From NCBI GenBank assembly GCA_038496445.1, contig JALMLS010000321.1:1-64000 (forward strand): a stretch of 64,000 nucleotides of DNA, read 5' to 3'. Under the pieces are notes generated by a model. That model did no database searches. It saw only the letters and a program-made list of their open reading frames with translations, and was not told the DNA's origin. Of this stretch, positions 44,789 through 56,805 are shown piece after piece; the first letter of the stretch is position 1; each line of letters begins with the position of its first letter. This DNA is from Trichosphaerium sp. ATCC 40318. Taxonomy: Eukaryota > Discosea > Flabellinia > Trichosidae. The position numbers and the translations under genes were made by a program.

Positions 44789-46777
44789 TTACAGTGCTTT
44801 AGATACCAAAAATTTAGGCTCTGTTACAAACTTATGAATGGAAGAAAACTCGTATGCCAAAGAGTTTGGTTCTTCTGTTTCGGTCCAGTTGAAATGTTGT
44901 ACATAAGAAGTAACCGCTTTGTATAAAAGAGTCAATCCTATACGTTCTCCTGGACATCTTCTTATTCCTTGTCTAAATATGTACAAGTTAATAAATGACT
45001 TAATGTGTTTGTTTGCTTACCCAAAAGGATTGATGTTACAAACAGGATCTAACCACCTTTTTGGATTGAACTCTGATGCGTTCTCCCATTTATCATTGTG
45101 GCATTCGTTGTGATGTACAAGATACACAATAGCCTGTTTTATTTGTAAGAATTTGTGAACAACTAAAAAACCAGTCTTACCCCTTTAGGTATGGTGTATC
45201 CTGCCATGCTCACATTTTCTCTTGCTTTATGAGGTGCTAACATTGGTACGATTGGCTTGAATCTGAATACTTCTTGTATAAAGTTCTTCAAACAAGGTAT
45301 TGCTTGTAAGTCCTAGAAAACTACTTAGATATACATAAAAAACAAGGATAAACCGAAATAGGCGCACTCCAAGTGACATGGTTGACACATCCAATCCTTC
45401 AATGGACTCCCTTAGCTCAGCTTGAATATTTGGATATTTGGCAAGCATTGTTACAGATCTAAAGAGAAACGTACATCAGATTTTTTGGTATTTGTAGTCA
45501 TTGTACGTACGTCTGTAATGCATGTGCAGTTGTATCAAATCCCGCAGATATCAACTCAACAAGGAAAGCAACAAGTTGATCCTCAGTGATATCAGGCATT
45601 TCGTTTAGTATGACATCAATCCAATGTCTTTTCTCTCCTTTGACATAATTCTCACGTGTTTTTTGAATCAAATTTCTGTACAATCTATCTCTGTTTTTAA
45701 TCGTCTCTTTGAATTTTGTTTCCTAACGAATACCAAAGTCAGAGGTGGTCATATCTGAGTATTTTCTGGCACGCACTCTGTCACGATCGAATATTGCACA
45801 TGCTGGGAACAAGTCTTGTAGAAAAGGAACCAAAGCAGCTTCTACGACTTGATCTGAGATTTTAAAGATATCAGAGATATCTTTGTCTTTGTGTTCGTAT
45901 GCACGAATACCAAAAATTGTTTTAGAAATCATGTTGAATGTCAATCTGTATGAAATATCACTTCCTGACACGCTTTCTCCAGATTCACAACGTTTGCTTA
46001 GGCACTCTATGGCATCTTTGACCTCGAAATTAATAATAGGCGCCATGTTCTGTATTAGAGTAAGGTCGTTGAAGTATGTTGAGTTTTTTGTCAGGTACCT
46101 TCATTCCTTTTCCTGAAACAAGTTCGTTTTTGAAAAGCAATCTGTAGTTCTTGTGGTAGTCGTTATGATCTGAGAACACACATGCTATAATATCATTCAG
46201 AACTTAAGAAAACAAGAAGAAGTAGATTACCTCCTTTAAGGTCTGTTGAGTAAATCATTCTCAATGCAAGGAAATCTGCCAGTGGCCTACAACCGCATTA
46301 GCAAGATATATTTTTCAAAAATAAAGTGCGCTCTCATACCTGTCAGAAAGTAAATGGCGATGCTTTGTTGACGCTTCTTTGATGAGATCAGGATCAGTGA
46401 TAAATACCATCTAATACGCAATTAGTTAAAACCTTACTCTTTTGACGAGCGATCACGTGATAATTTTAATACGCCTTAATTTAACAATGACGTACAGTCT
46501 TGGCTCCAAAGTTCATACTGAATATACCACCAAGTGTTTTAGAAAACTTCATCGTTGTCCTATTAGATATAAGCTGAGATATAGCTCAGAATATAGTATT
46601 GCGCGAGCTTTTAACTTACTCGACCATTTTCTTTGGATCTGTCCAAAGATGAAGGTGCCCAATCAAAGGGATGCTGATTGGACTTGGTGGAAGGTTTAAA
46701 GCCTTATTTTTCATGTTCTTGTTTACAGTCAGCGCTATGAATGCGCACAACAATACGATAGATAAAAGTAGTATCAT
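44789..46777 (-). CDS. cytochrome P450, copy C
   Basis: Start ATG 46777 (ILLLSIVLLCAFIALTVNKN), stop at 44789. Same exon plan as copy A: exon 1 ends at GTAAGT instead of GTACGC, followed by TTMKFSKTLGGIFSM. It has ISYRLTFNMISKTIFGIRAY, the I-helix SAGFDTTAH, K-helix EVFR, FNPKRWLDP-type exon (about 45020-45110), and the haem loop QGIRRCPGERIGLTLLYK (44930-44986). One exon has a changed end (DRDRVRARKYSDMTTSDF near 45730-45790) compared with copy A. No disabling lesion seen. Intron 2 again carries GATCACGTGATAAT (46451). Same unknown substrate class as copy A. Confidence 0.87.
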
Positions 46778-47379
46778 CACGTCTTTCTCAAGGTGTTTGT
46801 TAGATGTGTAGGTTTTTCTTTTGCTCGACCTTTTTGAAGTATCACGTGAACGGCCGACAATTAAGTGAACATTAACAGTAAATTCAAAATCTAGGCTCCC
46901 GGTACTTCCTCCTTTTCAAATAAACAAGGAGCACTAACTGCCACGAACCTGCTATAACTTAAATTAACATTGCCACTAATTTGCAACTTGCAAACCTATC
47001 GCGCGAACCATAAACTTTCGGCTAATTCTTGTGAATTAGCCGATGGCCAGATTTTCATTGATTGGCAATATGCCTCCTGTTAAACGTTCTAAAGCTTCTC
47101 TGCGCTTCACCTTGTTATAATATTGCGGCGCTACCAGTCGTACAAGTGCTGTTGTTGTGTTTAAGTTACATTACTCTTCACGTGTTTTTTCTCCCTCCTT
47201 ACGCAACAAATATGCCTTTTCTTCTTCAATTGAGTTCGCTGCTGTAGTAGCCAATTATATAAATTAATTGGGCAAGTCAGACTAGTCTAGTTTAATAATA
47301 GCTCTACGTTATCGTAATACCTATTATTCTCCGAAAGAAAACTTTATTTTGGGCTTTTTTGTATTTTTTTTTTTTTTTG
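46778..47379. other. intergenic
   Basis: About 600 bp with CACGTG at 46843 and 47178. A 61-codon + frame is hydrophobic but has no support. No gene called. Confidence 0.4.
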
Positions 47380-50300
47380 TTAGTAGATGTTGTTATTCAA
47401 CCCACCAAAATCTTGAGACAAATGACTTCTTATTGCCATACGAAATGCTTCAATAATATTTATGTTCCACTTTACTGTAGTTTCAACAGCATTAAGACCT
47501 TCTTGCGTACACAACGCCTTGAAAACTGTAAGATGGTTTTTCTCAGTTTTTTGTAAAGTACCTGTACTTTACGCCAAGGTACTTTTCTTTCTTCTACCAA
47601 ATCAACTTTTGTGCCAACTAAAACTTTTGTACAATCCAGGGGAGCATACCTTGCTATCTCCTCTAACCAATCCTTTACGTTTTCAAAAGCTAACAGGTAA
47701 AAAACAATTATTAGGGCACAAAGAAAAATGAAAAGAGTACATTGTTCATTTGTTGTATCGTAAAGGATCAATGCAATATCATTAGCCCGAAAGGGTGATT
47801 GTCCATAAAATGGCCTCATGTAACTTTCATTGTACCAAATATCATGCTGTTAATTGATTAAACAAAGGAAGTTGGATACAAACAATGAAACTGTTTCAAG
47901 GATAAAAATTGTTTCGTGTTTTCTTCTGTGATGAGCGACAGGTGTTTTTGTGGTTTTTTGTAAAAGTAAAACTCATAGCATACCACTCTAAGTTTTATCC
48001 GCCTTCCATATTCTATACAATGCCTATCTTTCTACAAACAAACAAAAAGTTAAGTTTTCTTTTTCTTAATTCTTTCTTACATATTCAAAAACACTTCGTG
48101 AACCAAATTCCCACTCACTATCGCAATATTTATTAATTAGACTCGTTTTTCCTAATAAAGGATTAGAGGGTATACATTAAAACTTAGAACAGAGAAAATA
48201 TAGCGTGCCTACTCCCGAGTTCCCAAAAACCGTTAATTTGAAACATAAATCAGCTTTTTCTTTTAAACTATTTCTTCTTGAGGAAGGCTTCTTTACACCT
48301 AAAAACTTTTTCTTCTTTCTTTTTTTATTAACTTGAATAGTTTCTTTCGGTTCTTTACCATCAGGGTAAATAAATCCCTCTGTTCGAAGAGCAAAGTCAA
48401 ACAAAAGCACGAAATCAACAGAATCAAAATTTTCTCTTTTCAAAAAAAACTCACCACGTGATAAAACGCCATCTACACCGTAATTTCTTGTTACTGTTTT
48501 AATACCGTCTAGTTCAAACGGAAGTAGTGTATGACAGCCAAGACATACTGGACGGATATTAACACAGAACGAAATACTGCTGCTGACTCTCTGTGAAAAA
48601 ACAAACTTACCGTTGGCAGAATAGAAACTTGGTGCAGTTCTGAGTATCGCGTGGAATGTCCGACAAGTCCATCTAATAGCCATTCTATCCACAGATTCTA
48701 GTTTATCAAATACAAGAAGCCAAGATTCTGGTGAAAGGTCAAACTCAGCAGAAGCTGTTCCAAGGTACTCTTCACAAACGCAAGTGAACAAAACGCTTTT
48801 TACAAAAGTAAAGATGTACCACAAATAACGCTAAGTGTTTCGTGGTGCCCATAACTTTTAGCCATCTCATACGGTGTACCATTAGGACCCTTATTGAAGG
48901 AATTAGTGAATTATTAAAGTACATAAGGACAAAGTTCTTACACTATCTCCAAGAAGCCTTTCAACATGTTTCTTTTTTCGAACATGACTTAGTAGACATC
49001 TTGCCATTCTGCTGTTATGTACACGTGCAGCCTAGTTAATCATCAATATAATAAATGGCTTGAAAGAGTACTAACATGATGGAATACCGTCTCTCCATAG
49101 CTAGAAAAAATTAAAACTATTAAACGAGTCAACAAGATTACCTGTTTTTATGGTTCAAGTGAGTTCCACATGCGATAAGAAACTTAACCGTCTCAACACT
49201 ACTTTTTAGTACTGCTCTGTGAAGTAGTGTATCGTCTCTCTTTGAATGCCTCTTGTTACAATCATACCCTTTAATAGTAACCAAGTTAAATCACAGCGAA
49301 TAAAGTGGTACTCTTACCCATATCGAAAACATAACGGAGTAGCATTTTCTGTATGTTCAAGTTCCTCTTACTTGGATTCCATGTCACTAAATGCATAGGC
49401 GCATTACCGACACCACTGAGTATAAGTTTTTTACTATCTACCATTGCTTGTAGTATAGTGATAATGGATTTGTTTTCTTTCAAATTTACCAAAACTGAAG
49501 CATGCTCCTACACTCAGGTTTTTTTATTGTCAGCATTGGTATCTTCAAAATATTTTAAGCTCATGATGAACTACGTACGAAGGGTGTACGACGTGCTTTG
49601 TCATACTCCTATAACTTGTCAAAAATCTGTATACATGTGGCCACATGTACCGGGGAAACGTACCAGATTTATATCAACTTTATCAAGCCAAGTATTAAAA
49701 ATTGAAATAAAACCTTTTTATAACACGTGTTAGCAAGTGCCACTTGTTTACACAATCAAATATCCGTAAAGAAAATAACGAACCTCCATCAATAGCTCCA
49801 AAGAGTAATAGCTGTTTTTCTCTAATAGAAAAAGACTTATAGTACTCTAAAGTTTGTTTTAAAGACGACTTATGAAGATATTACAAAAAGCTTACTAGTT
49901 ATTATAAACTCAACGACATTCGAAGGTACATCGTTTTTTCCTTGTGATTGACATATGAGCCTTGCAGCCACTTCATCTCCATTTAATATGATCCAATGTA
50001 AAGGAGAAATACCATCGCTAAACAAAGAAAAAAAGTCAAACACAAATCGTACATCGTTGGTCATACAAAAAAAACCAAAAGACACTCACTCATTTTTGAG
50101 AAGATACCCAGCATTCATGGCAAGCAACATAGCTATCAAGATATAGTTCTTACGAAACACACAAATGTGCAACGCTGTGTTCCCTATACGGTTTGTTTCA
50201 TCTACATCTACACCTGCGCATGTCATGTAAATAAATATAATCACGTGATCCCTTCGTTGAAGGTTCTACAAATAAAATAATTTCAAAAATATCGTTACCT

Positions 50301-50859
50301 CTTTTGAAAACAGCCGCAACAAGTTTCTCCGCAGCGTCTCTCTTATGCTTATACTTCGCCAAAGCATGTAATACAGTATTTCCTGTAATACCATCTATCA
50401 TTTTAACTTTACTACAGTTCACTAAATCCACAGCAAGACGTATATTCCCTTATGAAATGTCATCATCATTTCATCAAAAAAATAAAAAAAAAAAAATTAC
50501 AAACCCAAAAACAATCACGTGGAAGAGGAGAAGAAAAGTTTTCTTTTGTTTACCACAAAAGTACACAAGCAAGGGAAACAATTATGGCAATTTTAGTTTT
50601 TGTTCAGGTTTTTTTTAGGAGTATGTAAAGTGTTTTAGGTTTTAGACGTACCGTTACTTACAGCACGGTCCAGTAGTGTTTGTTTATTTGTCTTTGAGTT
50701 TAATAGGGTGCTTTCCACTTGTTTTATCTTATCACGTGCGCTTTTCTTCGTTAAAAACCCTGGGTTCGCTGCATAAGCCCAAAGTTGTGCGTATGGAGCT
50801 TCTCTTCTTAGTAGTGCTGGCATGTTATCAACTTCATCATTAACTCCATCACTTGACAT
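47380..50859 (-). CDS. ankyrin-F-box-Ras-like GTPase fusion
   Basis: Minus strand from ATG 50859 (MSSDGVNDEVDNMPALLRRE). Ankyrin-repeat exons: ITGNTVLHALAKYKHKRDAA (50299-50448), RIGNTALHICVFRKNY (about 50090-50212), DGISPLHWIILNGDEVAARL (about 49910-50030), GNAPMHLVTWNPSKRN (about 49350-49490), DDTLLHRAVLKSSVETVKFL (about 49150-49260), GTPYEMAKSYGHHETLSVI (about 48825-48885). A GTACAT...GTGAAG intron (50 nt) joins in phase to the F-box (SPESWLLVFDKLESVDRMAI ... TCRTFHAIL, 48640-48770). The same exon runs into P-loop GNSGVG|KTSL, split by a 57-nt GC-AG intron (48152-48208). Later exons give SPFRANDIALILYDTTNE, VLVGTKVDL (G4) and ETTVKWNINIIEAF (G5). The G3 DxxG is degenerate (HDIWYN). No C-terminal prenylation Cys. 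The joint assignment rests on phase, not transcripts. Confidence 0.7.
48152..48208 (-). other. GC-AG intron inside the GTPase P-loop
   Basis: Exon ...TCGGGAGTAG | GCACGC...TTATTAG | GAAAAACGAG. Removing 57 nt gives GNSGVGKTSL. The donor is GC in a GCACGC context, one base from the common GTACGC donor here. Confidence 0.7.
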
Positions 50860-51220
50860 TAGATTTGGTTAGTGCGTAAGGGCCTTGGTCTGAGCAGCAA
50901 AAAAAAGCAGACAAACAGTCAATGAATTTAGTAACGAAAACGTAAAATGTGTCAAATAAAACAAAAGCGACCAAACAAAGATATCGACATCATTAGTATA
51001 CACGTGTTCCCACTTTACAGCTTCAGAAGGAAATGATTTTACATCCAAAAATGCCCAGCCATGCTTTAAACTACAACCCTTCCATTGAACAGCTATATAA
51101 TCTTTCTAATTTATGCTATCTTTGAAACAGGTTTTTTTTTGCTTGCGTTTCAACTGAACAGTTTTTAACGTTACAGTGGTATAAAATTTATTGTATATAG
51201 CGCAAACTAGGTGTACATGG
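50860..51220. other. intergenic / end of truncated helicase
   Basis: About 360 bp with a CACGTG at 51001. I searched it for the missing helicase C-lobe motifs and saw none. Confidence 0.4.
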
Positions 51221-52988
51221 TCACGCGTGCTTTGGTTGTAAGTCTCTCCTTGTCCTTAATAAATAGTCTTAGCAACAAAAAATTATTTTATTTGCAAGAA
51301 ATACAAACCTTCGCAATATGTACGGTCTCATCAACGTGGTTAAGGCATTGAAGTCACCCGCATCAAGCAAATCAGAAAACTGATCCATAGACGTAAAAAC
51401 TGACGGATCCAGCAAGTGAAACAATGCAAACAACTCCTAAAAGCAAACTGTAGGCAACAGGTTTTCTGAATAGAAGAAATAAAAATAAATGATGTTTTGA
51501 AACGCACCCCCGTGATTTTGAATTGGTGTACCTGTAAGTAACAACCTTGTACACGCGTAATTATTGGTAATATGCTTGTATAATTTAGACTCTATATTCC
51601 TCAGCCTTACTGCTTCGTCAAGTACCATAAGACGCCATTGTATGCTACTTAGGTACTCACTATCTCGTATTGTCATTTCATAAGTAGTCACAAGAACATC
51701 AAACTAGTAATAAATATCTGGTTAATGCTCCACTGTAGTTGCTGTAAAGTCAAATATGAGTGAAGTACCTTAGGTTTAGTGGTTCCTGGATAGAAAAACT
51801 CTAATTGACGGATCACTTGCCTGCTATTTCTAGCACCCTTATTTCAGATTCAGCATTAGCATTAGAAACTTCAATCACTTTGCTTACATAATATTTAATA
51901 GTGTTCAAGTCTGTCCAAGATGTAAGCTCTTTTCCCCAGCTCATCATTGTTGACAATGGCACCACAATAAGGAAAGGTCCTTGAATGTTTCGTTTATAAC
52001 GAAGAATATCCAGAACACCTATTGTCTACCCAGAATTAGTTCAAAAAAAAAAGAACTCACCAAAAAAAGACATTCCACATAACACGTACTTGGATTGTTT
52101 TACCCAAACCCATTTCATCTGCAAGAATACAACTCCTTCCTTGTAAGAAATTATGAATGATCCAATTGACACCATCAAGTTGAAAGTATCTTAAACTTTT
52201 CCCATTCTTGAATGGCTTAAGCTCAGTTTCATGAGCAAAAACAGTATCTTCTTCACCCTAAGCTTAGAATTACTTCGTTTAAATACATCTTAGAAGTAAC
52301 ACACTATGTTTGGCTGTATACAACCCTTTTCATATTGGGTTATAAGCTCGTCATTATTGAGGTCTTCCCTTGTTTCAAGAGTTGAGTCAGCATATGAACG
52401 CTTATTCCATTTCACCAAGTACTTTACATTACCCTCTATGTCAGCGCTTTTAATGTCTTTCAAAAACACTAAAATATCTCATACGCATACCTGAAAGCTT
52501 TAGTATTGCTATAACTCTCTCTGGGATACAGTACTGCGACCAATCACGTGTTTCGGGCGGATTTTTAGCCTATATTTTCAGTTAAAAAGACAGAGTTGTT
52601 TGGTACACAAATGACAGTGTACGTGTTTCTTCATGTAGTTCGTAATCATTTTCGACTCTGAAGTACCAGTTTTACAGATTTCTGAAGCAGTACACCACGA
52701 GAGATGAAGATACGACCGATTTTTCCATTTTATCAAAAACTCATAATTTTCTGGTATTTCCGACACTGGGTTAGTTGATTGTTGTTTATAAGCCAACTGG
52801 CGTTCGCTGCCGGTCTCTTGGCACTGCTTATCACTTAATTCTGCTGTCTGTACGTTTTGTAAAAATATGCCGTTATCATTGATTTAAAAACGCACGATAG
52901 AAGATGCAATGCGATGTTGTAGTATTCTTTCAACTCTCACAGGAGTATTTTCGATGAACTGATCTAAAACAATACTTATATCCTCCAT
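51221..52988 (-). pseudogene. CHD-like chromodomain helicase, C-terminal half missing
   Basis: Minus strand from ATG 52988 (MEDISIVLDQFIEN ... RVERILQHRI, a chromodomain start). Then FLIKWKNRSYLHLSW (second chromodomain, about 52700) and the SNF2 N-lobe: [20 protein letters not shown] (Walker A/motif I, about 52085-52140), VTTYEMTIRDSEYLSS, WRLMVLDEAVRLRN (motif II reads DEAV rather than DEAH), LLLTGTPIQN (motif III, about 51530), ELFALFHLLDPSVF and TTLMRPYILRR. A stop follows within about a dozen codons. The HELICc lobe (motifs IV-VI) needed for ATPase-driven remodelling is absent. Either a truncated pseudogene or a lone N-lobe protein; the altered motif II favours loss of function. Confidence 0.75.
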
Positions 52989-53240
52989 TACCTCCCTTCT
53001 ACGCCTGATTAATCACAATCACAACGTTTATGATACTAAATAGCAAATCTGAGACATTAACGCAAATGTCACGAGCAATTTGATCTAAAACGTCCACTAA
53101 TCCATTAAAAATGTTATATTACCTCAAATGAAGTCAGCAACGTGCTCCACAGTTACTTCTTGAGATTGTATTTGGAATTTCAAAGAACTCTACCAGAAAA
53201 GACGGTTATTTTCCATCAAAATAACTCAACACAAACAACA

Positions 53241-54897
53241 ATGCTAGCAACGATTCAAAACGAGCCTGATTTCAATTTTCCTACTATTCCAAAGGATTCA
53301 GAAGGATTTACACAGAGTTTTGGTTTAAACGAGCCAGAAGGCATAAAATCGGTACGCCAACGCTCCTTTTGACGTCTTGGACAAGTTTACCATGCTTTTG
53401 AGGAGTTGCCAAAACGAGACATTTGTTAAGCAATGGCATACGAGACATAAACAACAAAGTGCTGTGCTACCTATTTTTTGACAGTTTGATAGTTTTTCGA
53501 TACATACGGGTTTGTAGTAATTCGAGACATCCTCTCAGCAGCTGAGATACAAGCTAGTGTTAATGATATTTGGTACAATGTCCTGCAATTGATTGTTCTT
53601 CTAAGACTTTGTTTAGGAACTATGTTGAAACAGCTAGTTGGTGTGGAGGAGACCCAGCACTTCAAAATGTTGTGAATCGTGCTGATCCTAGCACGTGGAC
53701 CAAAGAGGTACCATCTTTTTTATAGTTTAGATTTGAACCATACTTGGAGTATCTTGCTGATCGTTACCAAAGCAATGGCCAGGTATGGAACGTGCCGGCT
53801 TCACCGATGATAATCCTGTACTCACAAATCAAGCTTTTTATATCAGGCAACATCCAAGAGTACGTTTTATCAACCAATAGTTGGCTAATCCAAAAAAAGG
53901 TGTATCACGCTTTTCGTACAGTGATTGGGAAGAAAAAATTGTGGGTAAACATTGACAGATACGGTCTCTTCCGACCAACAAGAAACGTACTGTTCCAAGA
54001 TGGCACAAGAGTACGTACTCTAGTGGAAAAAAAACCGCAAAGTTATTTTAAGCTAATGCTTGTTCAGAGGAATGTACCTTCGTGGAAAACCAATAATAAC
54101 ATACACTTTGATACTAATCCATGGGCGTATTGTGACGGTAAGATATTAAAAACTCTTTTTTGAGAAGTAATCCAACCTCACACTATCGTAGATCACATTA
54201 AACGCGCTGAAAAATCTAAGGTTCATATCTAACAAAAACAAGTTTTGTTTCCGTTACTCACACTCTACTTAGATAGTTTTTAACGATTATACATGGCTAC
54301 CAAAATTTTGTAGGGAGTACAACGCTGCAGGAAAGTTATCAGATTCAGAAGTAAAAGTACAAGGTAGCGTGCAATAATATCTATCTTGAAAACCAAAAAA
54401 CCCTGTAGGGCTTATAAACTTCATGGATAACAGAGAAGAGGATGGTGGATTCCAACTCGTACCGGGGTTTTTGAAACACGCAAAAGCTTGGACACAGGCA
54501 ACACGTGAAAATCTTCAAGAATGCTTCACGTCCGTGACTATTTTCCAATTGTTACTAAACGCACTCGTAGATCGTCATTACACCTTCAAATGCCACCTAA
54601 CAGCAAGCTATATAACCACGCTCAACGTGTTCCACTTCGTGCAGGACATATTTGTATCTGGCACGCTTTGATACCACATGGAAGTGCTCCAAACAACAGT
54701 GATAGACCAAGGTAAACATAGTGCTACAAAGGCAATTTACTAAGACAAAACACAGGCTAGCACAATTTATAAGAATGTTCCCAGAGCAGAAACGTAACCA
54801 ACCACGTGAAAAGACTCTGACCAACGCAATGTCAACATGTGGATTCACTCCTTCAGCCATTGGTAATCGCGTATTTGGATTTCAAAGATGGGAATAA
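53241..54897 (+). CDS. phytanoyl-CoA dioxygenase-like Fe(II)/2-oxoglutarate enzyme
   Basis: Start ATG 53241 (MLATIQNEPDFNFP). After a GTACGC intron: FVVIRDILSAAEIQASVNDIW, GDPALQNVVNRADPSTWTKE, ELWVNIDRYGLFRPT-like and WHFDTNPWAYCD-like (HxD iron ligands, about 54095-54130). Then DNREEDGGFQLVPGF, VPLRAGHICIWHALIPHGS (second His and substrate region), NNSDRPRLAQFIRMFPE (Arg for 2-oxoglutarate) and FGFQRWE at TAA 54895-54897. This is the PhyH order. A frame change is needed between about 54500 and 54521 (after TRENLQ) to continue; no intron fits there by eye, so it is a real frameshift or a sequencing error. It is divergent from the CHD-like gene (about 250 bp apart). Confidence 0.75.
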
Positions 54898-55019
54898 AAA
54901 AAGAAAAAATACAAAACTAAACTCACCATTGCAAGAGACTTCATGATAATTTGAACAAACAGAGACTCACACTCTTAAACGTTTGATAGTTTGTTAATAA
55001 AAGCTAAAGTGTAAACTAG

Positions 55020-55364
55020 CGCCCTTCCGTTATGAATGAATAATTTGAATATTCAAATACAGCCTACATTCACAAATATTCACGACTAAAAAAATTCATT
55101 CATTATTCATGCGCAGAAAATTGTGCAATTTGATGGCTGATTTTGACTGGATTTGGGTTATGGTGTTCTGTTGACTATTCCGATTCGGTTTTCAAATGCA
55201 ACTTGTTGAATCTATCCATTAGGAACATTGCTAGGTGCTACAAACCAAAGCTCCTCAACATCCTGACTCACCAAACGCCCATGAATATTCATGAATGAAT
55301 ATTAATAAATATGGCTTACGGGACAATGAATATGAATATTGCTTGTATTCATAACGGAAGGGCG
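55020..55364. mobile_element. MITE-like TIR element, TA-flanked
   Basis: CGCCCTTCCGTTATGAAT at 55020-55037 is matched exactly by its reverse complement at 55347-55364. TA lies outside both ends (with one extra G on the left), as expected for Tc1/mariner-type insertion. The interior (about 310 bp) is rich in ATTCAT/ATGAAT palindromes and has no ORF. A non-autonomous DNA transposon. Confidence 0.85.
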
Positions 55365-55617
55365 TAACTATGAAGATAAAATAATTCCAAAGTTTTTTTT
55401 TTTTTCAAAAGGTATCGACGCTTTAATCTACAATAACACCAATACTATAGTACATTTTAGGTGTAAGCAGATACCAACACGTAGCTTTAACTACACAATA
55501 GGATTCTAGAACAAAAGAGAATAAGCCCAAAAAATCAATAACATTGCAAAAAAAAACGTTTGTTCCGCCCACAACACGTACCCGTTAGCATTTTTTTAGG
55601 TTTTTCATAGATGAAGC

Positions 55618-56594
55618 TCATAAGAGCCTACAAATGCCTCCACCACGACGCTTCTTTTTGGCATCACTCTCTGCGTCTTCATTTTCGTCGCATAACTTTT
55701 CAATTTGTCTAATAAGGATATGGAAAATCTCCTCTACGTTAGTACGGTCTTTTGCTGATGTTTCAAGGAACTCAGCGCCGAATTTTTTTGCTTGTTCTTG
55801 ACCTTCTTCTGTTGGCACTTTACGCTTGTCTTCCATATCACACTTGTTTCCAATAAGAACGAGGGGTACCTTAGAGACGTTTAGAAGGAGAAAATATCGA
55901 CAAGCTTTTTGTTTTTGTAGAGCAACGTCAAAGGTGTTTATCTGTTTATATTAACCAAGTTTTGGCGATAAACAGTGCGATTTGAAGTATTAAAACGGGG
56001 TTTGACGTATACCTCCTTCTTGTTTTTTATACAAACTATTTGCTCCTGTATACCGCTCACTTCATTAAAAGTGGAACGTGATATTATACTAAAGAAGGTA
56101 AGTAACGCGTTTGTCATACGCTATTACGAATTTTGATTTTTCTCCGGTACAACATTGCCCGTCAAGTAAGTAAACGTTTATATGCCCGTACCTATAAACA
56201 AGTGCGAATCCTTGTCCTTCTCGTATGTAAAACGTTCGCATAGCCTCGAATTGCTCCTACGATATCACATAAGCCTATCAATCGTATTTAACGGGTAATG
56301 CGCACTGTTCCTGCTGTATCTGTTATTTCAACCATGTATGGTTTTCCATCTACAGCTAGTTGCTTCCTATAGCGGTCTTCGATTGTTGGGTCATACTAAC
56401 GTTGCTCAATTAACCAAAAAAAAAAAAACAAAATGAGTGCGTTACCTTGTCTACAAATATGCCTTGTGCAAATTGTATTGAAATTGCGGACTTGCCTTTG
56501 TGCTTTATAAGTACTTTTCTGTAAAGTACTAAATAAAGAACCCCGTACCAACACCTCCCGCTCCTAGTACGACAATTTTGCACTCTCTTGGCAT
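55618..56594 (-). CDS. Ras/Rap-type small GTPase
   Basis: Minus strand from ATG 56594: [20 protein letters not shown] (G1, split by a 53-nt GTACGG intron), [17 protein letters not shown] (switch I), [16 protein letters not shown] (G3, switch II), [24 protein letters not shown] (G4) and [16 protein letters not shown] (G5). The C-terminus is [13 protein letters not shown]: a basic stretch plus a CaaX box with terminal Leu, predicting geranylgeranylation and plasma-membrane location. All five G motifs are intact. It has six or so short introns. It is head-to-head with the repeat gene at 56806 (212 bp between starts). Confidence 0.92.
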
Positions 56595-56805
56595 CGCAAG
56601 GTTGTTTGAACGTGTTTTATTTGACCAAAGTTTGAATTTAGTGTTTTTTTGGTTGTAAAACATTACTGGTAGAAAACAGCTTGCCTTACCTCGTTTCTTG
56701 GTAGTCATAAATCAAGCGTAAAGTTGACATAACACCAACGCCTGTCACTTTTACTGCGACCTAGATTATGCCCTTTGTGGTAAAGATATAGCCAATACAA
56801 CACGA

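Noticed and set aside
46442-46699. Plus-strand frame of 85 codons
   Set aside because: Antisense of P450 copy C exons.
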